NCBI GenBank assembly: GCA_022747635.1
Contig: JAKTNV010000174.1
Span: 169,001 to 233,000, forward strand
From: Hetaerina americana
Lineage: Eukaryota > Arthropoda > Insecta > Odonata > Calopterygidae
Direction: 5' to 3'
DNA: 64,000 nucleotides
The notes under the pieces were generated by a model that had not been told where the DNA came from, did not search any database, and worked only from the letters and a program-made list of their open reading frames with translations. The translations under genes and the position numbers were made by a program. The number at the start of each line of letters is the position of its first letter. The first letter of the stretch is position 1. This document shows positions 10,713 to 20,182 of this stretch, one piece after another.

Positions 10713-10730
10713 TGGTGTCAGGTGAGGGGT
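10713..10730 (+). promoter_or_regulatory. Primer-binding site, gypsy element C
   Basis: TGGTGTCAGGTGAGGGGT follows the LTR terminus by three bases and differs from the sites of A and B at only a few positions. An untranslated leader of about 335 bases separates it from gag. Confidence 0.7.
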
Positions 10731-11065
10731 TGCACGGTTGGACTAGTGATTTATTCAGTGTATGTACCAGTGTCTCAAAGATTATCATGTGCCCGTGTAC
10801 CTCTTTAAATCGGAAGTTCCGTATTTTCTCGGACAGGTGGGATATGCTATTCTGTGCTGACCTAACGAATTATTATTTTAAGACACGTACTATAACCTCA
10901 TCGCGATTCTCTGCGCGCAATTAAACTAAGGATCACCTCATCAGGAACCATCAATTAGCCCAAGAAGGGCCCACCATGGGTATCGGATACACTCGGAGTA
11001 TGAAAAAATAAATTAATTAGGCACAGTCAAATTTTAATGTAATTAGCATTGGGTTGAATTTCGCG

Positions 11066-12235
11066 ATGGATGGCCTTAACCCTCATAGACTTGGGTACCC
11101 TAACCCTTTTCTCGATTATCAAGAAACCGCAAATGGATTAAAATTCGGCAGTGCACTCGACTTCACACCTTTGGTTTATGTCTTAGAACAGCCGGGAAAT
11201 AGCGCGAGTCCGCAAAATGGCTGCGGAGAAGCAGCGCAAACCGCCGCTATTGGCAGCAAAATTCATTTAATTCCAACGTTTAGTGAGGAAGATGACATTG
11301 GGGTTGGCAAATTTTTGGAAAGCGTTCGTATTGTAAGTCATCTTAGTAGTTGGATTGAAGCACAGACCTTAGGAGTCGCTCAACTTCGGCTTTGGAGGAA
11401 CCGCCGCGGATTTGGTCTCTGCAGATCATCACATATTAGGTTCATACGCGGACTTTTCCATTAATCTCAAAAGGAGATTTTCCCTAAAGGCATCTCCAAT
11501 CATGTTAGAAAAAACATTTAACACTTGCGTAGAAAAACCGCTGGAGAACGTCGCAGAATTTCCAACCAGATTGCGCCATGTCGCCCGTAGGCTACGCGAG
11601 TCATGGGGCGAGATTGATTCAGAAACAGCGAAGAATTCAAGGTAGACTTCTTGTGCAATTTTTATTGGCCTGAAGGAAGAGATTGGTAGGTTTGTGTTGG
11701 TTCGTAATCCAACAAACTTGATTGAGACAAAAAGGGTTCGCAAGCGCTGAAGAAGCTAGTGTCAGAAATTACGCCGTCAACAGAGACGTAAATTAACCAC
11801 AACAGTCTCATACGTGGTTGTGTCAGTAACCCCCTAGGTGGCCGCCATCTCCAAATATAACGCCTTGGTAGGGTATGAACGCGAATCCGCCAAATTTTGC
11901 AGGTTAGTAGTTTCCCGTGGAACAAATTAACGCCGCACAGGCTGTCGGAAGGGGTTCCAAAGTAAGACTGCTTCCCCCGGTGCAAGTAGGGACACCGAAG
12001 GATAGATAATCACGGCGCACGCGTTTGCTTTCGCTGCGGTAAAACCGGTCACATTGGTCGAGCGTGTAGATAGAGGGAGAGGGGAAAGAGGCCGTCTTTG
12101 TGTTTAAATTGTGGAAATGAAAATCATATGGCTAAAGATTGCCCGCTCGTGAAATGCGGCATTTGTCAAAGGACTGGCCATCTTCCCAGACGCTGCCCGA
12201 GGCGCGAAAATCCCTTCGTGGCGGGAAACGCCGAT
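11066..12235 (+). pseudogene. gag: Gypsy element C gag
   Basis: It begins at the ATG at 11066 (MDGLNPHRLGYPNPF). The capsid-like segment FSEEDDIGVGKFLESV / HLSSWIE parallels element B. A frameshift at about 11395 moves the frame to 11412-11645 (LEKTFNTCVEKPLENVAEF), and several further breaks follow. Three CCHC knuckles survive near 12020-12200: CFRCGKTGHIGRAC, CLNCGNENHMAKDC and CGICQRTGHLPRRC. This three-knuckle layout is shared by A2 and B, so the three elements form one lineage. The gene cannot be translated as one protein. Confidence 0.8.
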
Positions 12236-12610
12236 CTCCCGACTGGGAGGTCGGGACAGATTTAATTCTAGTGGTAACTCAAGAAGCAGGATGGACAATA
12301 GTAGTTAATAATTTTAGGAAAGATAACAATTTTCTAGTGGAAACGAGAGCAGCCGTTACCATCATTGTTAGTAAAAAATTTCCTTTTGGCCAATTAAGGA
12401 ATTCTGATTACAATTCTCGGGTGCGAAGCGCGTCAGGTCATCCCTTGCCAATCATCGGAGAGAGTTCGTGCAGTTTTTGATTGATCATAAATTATATCCC
12501 CATGACATCTTAGTAGAGGATTTGGGGGAAACGAACTATGACGGTCCTCTAGGCCTTGATTTTACGAATTTCAAAGAAACTGTGGGAGATGCCGAAACAG
12601 TAACTTTTAA
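12236..12610 (+). pseudogene. pol: Gypsy element C protease remnant
   Basis: DLILVVTQEAGWTIVV followed by FLVETRAAVTII matches the retropepsin region of A2 and B (FLVDTGAAVTI). The catalytic DTG is changed to ETR, so the enzyme is dead. Frame breaks follow near 12480. LGLDF near 12555 corresponds to the ILGQDF flap-end motif of B. The frame is interrupted just downstream by the tRNA-like hairpin. Confidence 0.75.
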
Positions 12611-12640
12611 CGGAATCATCCGCTAATGTGCATTTCAATG

Positions 12641-12860
12641 CAACAATTTCAGAGTGTAAAAATCATTCGCCTTGACTGGGATTCGAACCCAGATCCCTCA
12701 ATATCCGGTCGAGTGCTGTTGTTCCCTTAAAAGCCCCGAAATTTCTGAGTTTAAGAGGACGCCTCTGTAGCTTAAGTGGCTAAAGCACTCAACCGGGTAT
12801 TGCGGGATCTGGGTTTGAATCCCAGTCAAGGCGAATGATTTTAACACTCTGAAATTGTTG
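12641..12860. repeat. Inverted pair of tRNA-like sequences (hairpin)
   Basis: Two 77-bp arms (12641-12717 and 12784-12860) are near-perfect reverse complements around a 66-bp spacer. The right arm and spacer hold a 72-nt tRNA-like sequence at 12761-12832. It has a D-stem GCTT/AAGC, a T-arm CTGGG-TTTGAAT-CCCAG (B-box) and a partly paired acceptor; the anticodon loop lacks U33 and its stem has a mismatch. The left arm carries the T-arm and part of the same structure on the minus strand. It sits inside pol of element C. It is probably a fold-back derivative of a tRNA or tRNA-SINE; a functional tRNA is unlikely. Confidence 0.75.
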
Positions 12861-12870
12861 CCTTGATTTT

Positions 12871-13860
12871 TTGGTTTGTTACGGGAAAGGTATATCGTTC
12901 AATAAACGGAAAATAAGAATGGGTGAGGGAAACGAGACAGACCTTAAATCTAATGGCGTAACTTCGCAGATGATCGAGCCCATAGGCGCCCATGAAATTG
13001 GAGTTTCCGAAGAGGTCAAGGCGTTTGATTCTTTCATTTATGGTATAATTAATGGCAATGATTCGCAAATGGCCACGTATAATTTAGCATCCCTTGAGGA
13101 AAAAACGATAAGCGACACTAAAAACCAAAGTACTTTTCCGGCAGAGATAATAAAATGTAACTCGCGATTAAACGGTAGTATGGAGGGAATTTGTTTTCAA
13201 GTAACGACGGAGGAATCGAAAGAAGGGAATAAGGATAACGGATCTCTAAATAAGGATTCACAGAAATTAGCAGAGGTGGCGAAGGCCGAAAGAGTCATAG
13301 AGAGGTTGCCACCCGCGTCGCAAGCAAGCTGCACCACTAGGGACGAAGTTAGTGGCGATGTCTTCGAGGTTTCCACCGACTCCCGGTTTGGGATAAAGAA
13401 GTCGGGTGATGATTGTGTTTTTTCGCCAGTAAGAGAGGATAGATTTGTTGTCCCCTTGTGCGATGGCAAAGTTCGCGAAACTTAGACCGGCGCTAGTAAT
13501 GGGGTTCGCCGATCGAGCAAAATTGTATCAGAGGAATCTATTAGAGTAGCGCCGTTATCCGTTGTGTTGTCGAAGATAAAGAGTCAGATGGTTAAAGGCA
13601 AAAAAGTGCGAGTCATTGGCAGCGAGAGAGATTTATTTATTCTTTCGAGAATTGCTTCGGTGTCACCTGAAGGCAATGTCCCCATATTACTTTGTAACAT
13701 TCGTAGCAGCGAACAAAAGGTAAAAAGGGGCTATGTAGTTGAGGTGGCGCCATTCCGGGAGGAAGTTCAGGCACCCCTCACTAACTGGGTAGACGCTGAG
13801 GACGAAAACTTCTGGCCAGATCCTTCCGCTCGTAGGGGCACGTGTCCACTCTCTAAACAT
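12871..13860 (+). pseudogene. pol: Gypsy element C pol spacer between protease and RT
   Basis: Two frames (12871-13485 and 13564-13896) encode an acidic, low-complexity region. The second part (LILSRIASVSPEGNVPILLCNIRSSEQKVKRG) is similar to GDVLILPVLPIVSPDGVIPLLLCNTRPEQK in element B. In B this region lies just before the RT and gives it a long N-terminal extension. In C the RT itself is missing, because the sequence switches near 13860 to a minus-strand non-LTR element. Confidence 0.65.
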
Positions 13861-14488
13861 CATTCTTTAGGGATGCCGAGACGAAGAGGCAGTTAATCCG
13901 CGTCCGAGAGTTAGGCCCTGATCGCGTGAAGGGGGTGGGACCGGCGCAATAAGAACGCACTGCGTCAATCGCTCGAATCAGTGAGAGTGCCCGGCTTGGA
14001 TAGTATGTCACCCCATCCCTTTTCGAGGCACTACCCTCTCGGCGGTAGATGGAGTTGAAATCTCCGCCCAATATGGCCCTCCCCAAGAAGGAATACTGGT
14101 AGGGGAGAAGGAGTTCATTAAAATATTTTTCGCGCTTTGCCCTCGCGCGCTCACCGGAGGGAGCGTAAAGGTTCGTGATATGGATACCATTCACGATAGC
14201 GGACGTTTTTCGGCCTGAAGCGTGGCGGCGAACATGAGAGAACGGAATGCCATTTCGGACTATGGTGGTGGTACCAGAATGACTTTCGGCGGAATTGCCG
14301 AAAGCCTGAAAGATGTTTTTATCCCAGAGTATGTCCTCTTTTACCTCTTGAAGGAGGATTACATCAGCCCTGAGATCGCGAGGAAAACGTTGTACTGCAC
14401 TTTCTAAAGCGCTATAAACACCAGCAATATTAAGCGAAATAATATTAATTGGTGGAATGAGAGGACAGTTATGAGCCCCGGTAATCAC
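13853..14488 (-). pseudogene. Non-LTR element ORF2, endonuclease domain only
   Basis: A 211-codon open frame on the minus strand starts at MITGAHNCPLIPP and shows an apurinic-type endonuclease: INIISLNIAG near the N-terminus, LLQEVKED with the catalytic Glu, GGDFNSIYRREG with the catalytic Asp/Asn, and VSASLKNDV near the end. The catalytic His region and the whole reverse transcriptase are absent: the frame ends where element C pol begins. Non-LTR elements are usually 5'-truncated, so this 3' truncation needs a later deletion or rearrangement. The clade (L1/Tx1-like or R1-like) is not resolved. Confidence 0.75.
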
Positions 14489-14769
14489 TTACCGGAGTCC
14501 TGGTCTTCGCTTACGTCGCTTCGGTCGCCGCTCGAGCCCAGGCAACAACAGCTTCGCCGCTTCCCGGGACGCTTCGTCCGACGGGCCGACGATCGAGGCC
14601 TCGAGTTGTCACTGCATACCTCCCCCTCGACCTCGTCCGAAGAAGAAGACCCAGCCGTGGTCTCTACGAAGAGCGGGTTACTCGGCAGCGTTCAACGGGG
14701 GGCCTTCTTTTAGGCAGCACAGCTGGTGACCTGCCCAACCCAGGAGGTGGCCTCGGGGGGGCCGTGAGC

Positions 14770-15432
14770 GGACTTGAGGTCAGCTGCCGAAGGGGCTCAG
14801 TCGGGAGAAATCGGAGGAGATCGATCGAATTGGTCCACCTCTAGAGGAGCCCTGGGAATATTGCGGACACCTTGGCTTTCCTCCACCTTGGCCTTCTTGG
14901 TTGCAACGGGCGCAGGTGTGGCGCTGACCCTCGTAGATGATGATGGCCCGGTTGGCGCCAATGGGGGGTACGACGGGATATTTCTTTCCACCGTCATCCG
15001 CACCACTGTCGTACCTGTCAGCACGCGTGCCATTATGTCGCCCTCCCACCTGTTCTCCCACGAGCGATGGATTTTTCCAAAACGTTGAAGCTCACTTATT
15101 ATATCCTCCAATGGGGTCTCCACGGGAAGACGAAGTATCCCGACATTAAAAAGGCTACCGAAGGTCTCGTCAATGGTAATCGTCGTCCTCGGATCGTAAG
15201 GGATGGAAACGGTAGCTTTCGTGGGATATAATATAGAATCCTCTTCATAGTAGCTTCAAGGTCCAACTTCAGAAATACAAAATGGCGGTTATATCCAAAT
15301 TAGATATCCACAATCTCTTCCGGTGTGAGGCCCAGTGACTCTAGTGTAAGGAGGTGGACCTCCAACGGAGCAGGGGCCTTCGCCTTATCGTCAATTTGCA
15401 AGGCGAGCGTGTCCACGTGATGTACGACCATT
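14770..15432 (-). pseudogene. Non-LTR element ORF1 (gag-like), frameshifted
   Basis: It lies upstream of the preceding endonuclease on the minus strand. The start is MVVHHVDTLALQIDDK at 15432, continuing LGLTPEEIVDI, then frame changes into ETPLEDIISELQRFGKIH and VVRMTVERNIPSYPPL. A zinc-knuckle-like YEGQRHTCARCNQEGQ follows near 14890 in another frame. This order (RNA-binding core, IPSY segment, CCHC) is typical of L1/Tx1-like ORF1 proteins. At least three frame breaks make it non-coding. Confidence 0.65.
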
Positions 15433-15439
15433 TTGAAAC

Positions 15440-15940
15440 AAATCAAATTCAGGACGCCAGCGCGAAAAAATGGAGAGCGCACCGAAAGCACTCCAAGAAA
15501 GAAATAAACACTCGTGCGCACTCCCTCCCCGCTACACGCGACCGTTGGTAGCAAATAAAAATGAGCCTTAGCTCTACACCAAAAGTCAAGGCCAGTCTTG
15601 ATCCAGTAAACAGAACGAAAGCACGGCCTTCCCGGCAGCAGAAGTCGAGAGTCAAACCGCACGCTTCTTGATGAACTAGGCGGTCAACCGCCGCTCGACA
15701 CAAAACATGATCGGAACCTCGACTTCCGAGAGAGTCCGGCAGCGCCGCTCTCCGAATCCCGGCGGCCGAAGCCTCGGACGCCGGCGAAATTGAGACACTC
15801 GGTGAACACAGGCAGGGTTTTTTTGAGGGTTTTAAAGGAACAAGATGTTGTGACGAAATACCGTACATACAATGCCACAGGTATTCGTAGTCGTGTGCGG
15901 GATGCGCCACACGGTTAAAGAGCCAACTTTTAAACACTTA
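15440..15940 (-). other. Probable 5' untranslated region of the minus-strand non-LTR element
   Basis: This GC-rich stretch lies upstream of ORF1 on the minus strand; its open frames (15449-15937, 15684-15878) have no protein-family features. GC content drops sharply at about 15940, which I take as the element's 5' edge. No target-site duplication could be paired because the 3' end is missing. Confidence 0.4.
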
Positions 15941-16476
15941 TCTGTTTAAACCTTGACAAATTTCAAATAAACTGAGGGAGATGCCGGATGTGTCCGTGAA
16001 AAGTAACTTTTGCGGCATATCCCGCAGTTTCTTTGTCTCGTTTCGACTTTCAAATCATAGCGTAAAAGCAGTGAGGCGACATATTTTGTCGTCGCGTTCA
16101 TAGTTTTTTTTGATATTTTGATCTTTCTCATCTTTGGAATTGATTTCAATCGCCTGGCTCTAATATTCTGCATACTTACGGTAGATATAGTCAAAAGCAT
16201 TTATGATTCAATGCATTCATTGGTCGTAACTATCAATTATTTACCGCATGAATGGAGACTAATTTTTTTGCAAAATATAATTGAAATAGGTTCTTAACCC
16301 CTTAACATTTTCATTTTATAAATAAATATTCACATAACTTAAGACTGCTATTTTTTCATATTTATAATCACAGGTATGTGAAGCTATCTCTAAAATGACG
16401 ATAAGTACAGATGAAATGGAAATTATAAAATAGAAAGGACCGATATATTATTCAACTAATAAAATATTCCTGTTGG

Positions 16477-16478
<2 letters not shown>
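15941..16478. other. AT-rich spacer, nothing recognised
   Basis: No coding motif, repeat or RNA gene recognised between the non-LTR element and the (AT)n tract. The small minus-strand frame at 15946-16200 has no known motif. Confidence 0.5.

Positions 16479-16521
<43 letters not shown>
16479..16521. repeat. (AT)n microsatellite
   Basis: About 21 AT dinucleotides lie immediately upstream of the 5' region of the RTE-like element. Confidence 0.95.
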
Positions 16522-16522
<1 letters not shown>

Positions 16523-17990
16523 CCCTCCCCGGACTACAATCTTGACGTGGTGGAATGGCTCGCGCGTTCCGATGACCCCTAGAGCTGTGCTGGCGGGAGT
16601 AATAATAATTGCTCCTGGTAGGGTCACCAATGCCAGATAGGTCGAAGGTTAGTAGTCAGACGAAAGGTAGTCCACGCAGCGTCTGTTCCTCAGTGAGGCG
16701 GCTGCAATGTCGTCGGACCCAAGTGGGGCGGCCAAGAAGTCATGGTGTCACGTTAAAAAAACTATTGAGGAAAGCAACGGGAAACTACCTCAATTACCAT
16801 TCCAAAGATTAACATTATGGACTATACAAAGATTTTGAGTCCTGGCAACTATGGGGCTCGGCCCAATCGGCCGTGTGTCGTACTCGGCAGCGGGGGAGGC
16901 AAGGCTTCCGCGGTTGTCATCCCACGAAACCCTTGCAAGAGAAAACCGGCAGCAGCGGGACAGAAAACGCAGCAGAAGAAGACCAAATTAATTAGAATAG
17001 GAACGTGGAATGTTAGGACAATGATGAGGACAGGGAAACCGGAGAATGATAAGCGAGAGATGGAAAAAGGAAATATCGATATTTTAGGTCTATGCGAGGT
17101 GAGATGGAAATATAGCGTGAATTATTGGAGTGATAAGTATAGAATAATATACAGTGGCGGGGACGAGAGCCAACGAGGGGTTGCTATAGTATTATATGAA
17201 GAGGTAGGGAGAAGCGTAGTCAACATAGAGCAGGTAACGGATAGAATACTACTAGTAGAGATAAAAACAGAACCGACGAACTTGGTCATTATTCTGGTAT
17301 ACATGCAACCGAGCAACCAGAAGGCAGAGGATGTCGATAGGATATACGATCAGTTAGCGGACATAATGGCGTTTGAACCTGCAGGGAAACATTTGATAGT
17401 GATTGGGGATTGGAATGCGACGGTAGGCGAAGGAAGAGATGGTGATGAGGTCAGGGACTACGGTTTAGGCACAAGGAATGACCGCGGGGAGAAAGCAGTT
17501 AAGTTCTGCTGGAGACGGGCTAGTCATCACCAACACTTGGTTTAGACACCACAAAAGATGTAGGTATACATGGAAAATGCTAGGTGACTCAGAGAGGTAT
17601 CAGCTAGATTATATAATGGTTAGACACAGGTTTAGCAACAGTGTGATAAATTCGCACAGCTTCCCGGGAGCGGATGCGGACTTAGACCACAATTTAGTTG
17701 TTATGAACTGTAGCGTCGGTATCGAAAAGATACGGCACGGGCGGCGAGTTGGAAAATGGAATGTAGAAGAATTAAATGGTTTGAAAATGAAGGAATTCCA
17801 ACAGGTGGTAGAGGAAATCATGGCGGATGGTGAAGAGCTACGTACTATCAAGGAAAAATGGGAATGTATGAAGAAAGGGTTATCTAAAGTTGCAAAAGAC
17901 TCTATTGGAATCGTTAACGCTAAAAGGACCACGAAACCATGGATCACGGATGAGATGATTACAAAGATGGATGACCTGTGAAAATAGAAG
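16522..17990 (+). pseudogene. RTE-like element: 5' region and endonuclease
   Basis: After an untranslated segment, a frame starts at the ATG at 16817. An apurinic-type endonuclease follows: GTWNVRTMMRTGK near 17000, DILGLCEVRWK with the catalytic Glu, IGDWNATVGEGRDGDE near 17405, and after a frameshift near 17505 YQLDYIMV and ADLDHNLVVM with the catalytic Asp/His near 17690. The frame ends at 17981 where the linker to the RT begins. The same protein segment is present, more damaged, at 1-640 and 61110-61596, both minus strand. It nicks target DNA to prime reverse transcription. One frameshift splits it here. Confidence 0.88.
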
Positions 17991-18943
17991 AATATAAATA
18001 CAGAATTAGGCAAAATGAAGTATAGAGAATTAAACAATAAATTGAGGCGGGCAAAAAATAAAGCAAAAGAAATATGGTGGAAGACAGTGCGAGGATATGG
18101 AAAGTCTGCAGAGGAAGGGTGAAATCGGTGCGCTGTACAGCAATGTTAACTCTTTATCGGGAAGTAAGAAATGGAGATCAACGATCGCAGTTAGAGATAA
18201 GGTGGGTAAGGTAAAATTGGATGCAGGGAAGATCCAAGAGAGATGGAAGGAATAATAAAGAACTTAGACCAACAAAGTTAGACACAGAAGAGGAACATGA
18301 CGTAGAGGAAGATAGCTTAGGTGCAGGCATACTAGACAATGAGATAGAAAGGGCATTAAGGGAGATGAAACTAAATAAGGGCGTGGGGGTGGATAACATT
18401 CCCGCCGAACTTTTAAAAGGCTGAGGAAAATGTGGGAGGAAGAGGCTATATGGGCTGATCCGTAGTATTTATGAGGTGAGAATCTGGCCGGAAGACTTTG
18501 TGAGATCATTTTTAATTTCAATTCCAAAAAGGTTAGGGGAAAATCATGAGAGGACTACAGGATGATAGGTTTGATATCCCATGCAGCTAAAGTTGTTCTC
18601 AGGATAATAAACAAAAGGATAGAGAATAGGGCAAATGATTACTTAGGGGAGGATCAGTTTGGGTTTAGGAAGGGGAAAGATACGCGTGATGCCATTGCAG
18701 TAATGAGATTATTAATCGTGAGGAATATAGAACACAACCAGGATGTATTTGCCTGTTTTGTAGCTTTCGAAAAAGCATTTGATAGAGTGAATTGGGAAAA
18801 ACTAATGAGTATATTGCAGGAAATAGGAATAGATTGGTGGGACAGGAGGCTAATCCGCATGCTGTATATGTCTCAGACAGCTCAGATGCGAGTAGGGAAT
18901 TGGGAGTCAGGTTGGGCAGGGTTAGGAAGAGGTGTAAGACAGG
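17991..18943 (+). pseudogene. RTE-like element: reverse transcriptase, N-terminal half
   Basis: RT blocks appear in order across frames: IERALREMKLNKGVGVDNIPAELLKG near 18340-18420 (quoted in part: LNKGVGVDNIPAELLK), RIWPEDF and LISIPK near 18480-18530, and LGEDQFGFRKGKDTRDAI near 18645. Then FVAFEKAFDRVNWEKL carries the first catalytic Asp region, with Val-Ala where Leu-Asp is expected before Phe-Glu-Lys. The domain is cut at VRQ (18943) by the insertion at 18944-23586 and resumes at 23587 with GCPLSLLLINLYAEE. It was already partly decayed (stops near 18020-18220 and 18560). Confidence 0.88.
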
Positions 18944-19148
18944 AATGAAGGATCTCAGGCTTTCTCGGCGAATAGTATTCAGGAATTTTTCTCGGGTTTC
19001 CAACCGGGTCAGGTTTCGGAGTACCGACGTTTCGATGGCTGACTCTGCCATCGTCTTCAGGGTTGAAGTGCATAGCATGGAAATCGCCGGGTATTTATAC
19101 ATGTTGCGTGGGTCAGGTGTGGCCTGATTGGTCGTATGAGTTTCTTCG
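18944..19148 (-). mobile_element. Left arm of a Penelope-derived hairpin element
   Basis: This segment is the reverse complement of the right arm (19259-19326 continued at 23488-23586). The whole insertion is flanked by a 13-bp duplication, GGTGTAAGACAGG, at 18931-18943 and 23587-23599. Near its outer end it contains the phrases 'gccatcgtcttcaggg' and 'cgacgtttcgat', and internally 'gggtatttatac', a pattern I associate with PLE terminal repeats. About 36 bp at the outer end (18944-18979) have no partner in the right arm. Without the nested element E the insertion would be about 480 bp with no coding sequence. Confidence 0.7.
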
Positions 19149-19258
19149 ACCCGCTCCGGTCAATCGGCCTTGTTCCTGTGTGTTTCTCATCTTTTTTAGT
19201 ATCGGCTTCCAACTATTACTTATCTGGAAGCCGGTGTCTCGGTTTAAGTTGTTTTTTT

Positions 19259-19326
19259 TTCGAAGAAACTCATCCGACCAATCAGGCCACACCTGACCCA
19301 CGCAACATGTATAAATACCCGGCGAT
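19259..19326 (+). mobile_element. Right arm of the hairpin element, inner part
   Basis: It pairs with 19087-19148 as an inverted repeat; both arms contain 'ggccacacctgacccacg' or its complement. The spacer between arms (19149-19258) shows no gene. The arm is interrupted at about 19326 by non-LTR element E and resumes at about 23488. Confidence 0.75.
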
Positions 19327-19408
19327 GCATCTCCCAAGGCGACACCTTGACTACTTGCGGGGTGACGGCAAGAAACGGCTGGACGCCCTGCTCGGGGCGA
19401 CGTGTTCA

Positions 19409-20182
19409 ATGGCCGTTATGGGCGCTCCCAACCCCACCCGTCCCCAGTCCCCTAAAACTAAAAGACCTTCCTTCTCCTTTGTAGTCCGCGGCGTTGACCT
19501 CCAAATGGACATCGCCGACATCAAAGATGCCCTCGCCGACGCCGGAGTCAACGTGACCTCCCTCTGGCGGATCACCTCCCCGGCGACAAACCAGCTGACG
19601 ACCATCCTCCGCTGCATCACCGAGGAGGCCGACAACGCATCCGCCATGATTGTCAACGGCCTACATTGCTACGGCCGTATTTATCGGTGCGAGCCGTCGC
19701 ATCCACCCCTACCCCAACCACAATGGTGCATGAGGTGCCAAGGTTTTGGGCATCCTACAGGGGAGTGTAGGATTCCCGCCAAATGCGCCCGCTGCGGTGC
19801 AGCACAAAGGGCATCCGAATGCACCGCCACGGCCTACCGCTGCCCTAACTGCGGTGGAGGCCACCATGCCGGCAACTGGCAATGTCCAAAACGTCCCACT
19901 GCCCCTTCCTCCCTTGCCACAACAGCCCCTATCCTCCCTGATCCTTCCCTTACAGGAGCAGCCAAGGAAAACGCACCAGAGGCGAAGGAGGCCGTTACCA
20001 AGGGCGACCTTTTAAGGTTCATGTCCTTGGTATACGCCAACGCCGCACCCGGTCACCGCCAGTCTATGGAGAATATCCTTAACACAGCTGCGCGGTCCGT
20101 GTTTGGATTCAACGTTCTCCACCTCTATTCTAGAAACACTCTCTTCCCTGCCATTTCCTCCTACGCTTCCCGTTGCAGATGA
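19409..20182 (+). CDS. Non-LTR element E ORF1 (zinc-knuckle, gag-like)
   Basis: An uninterrupted frame of 257 codons if started at the ATG at 19409 (MAVMGAPNPT); the frame is open further upstream into the hairpin arm, but that part is not element sequence. A central RNA-binding-like region (FVVRGVDLQMDIADIKDAL, SLWRITSPATNQL) is followed by knuckles CMRCQGFGHPTGEC, a second with its His lost (CARCGAAQRASEC), and CPNCGGGHHAGNWQC. Such ORF1 proteins bind element RNA and form the retrotransposition particle. The stop codon overlaps the ORF2 start as ATGA at 20179-20182, which suggests coupled translation. Base composition is more GC-rich than the surrounding RTE sequence, consistent with a later insertion. 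Confidence 0.85.
   Translation: MAVMGAPNPTRPQSPKTKRPSFSFVVRGVDLQMDIADIKDALADAGVNVTSLWRITSPATNQLTTILRCITEEADNASAMIVNGLHCYGRIYRCEPSHPPLPQPQWCMRCQGFGHPTGECRIPAKCARCGAAQRASECTATAYRCPNCGGGHHAGNWQCPKRPTAPSSLATTAPILPDPSLTGAAKENAPEAKEAVTKGDLLRFMSLVYANAAPGHRQSMENILNTAARSVFGFNVLHLYSRNTLFPAISSYASRCR

Noticed and set aside
12761..12832. Functional tRNA gene
   Set aside because: The acceptor stem has mismatches, position 33 is not U and the sequence is part of an inverted repeat in a retroelement.
19136..19408. N-terminal extension of element E ORF1
   Set aside because: This upstream open frame lies in the fold-back arm and spacer, not in element E.
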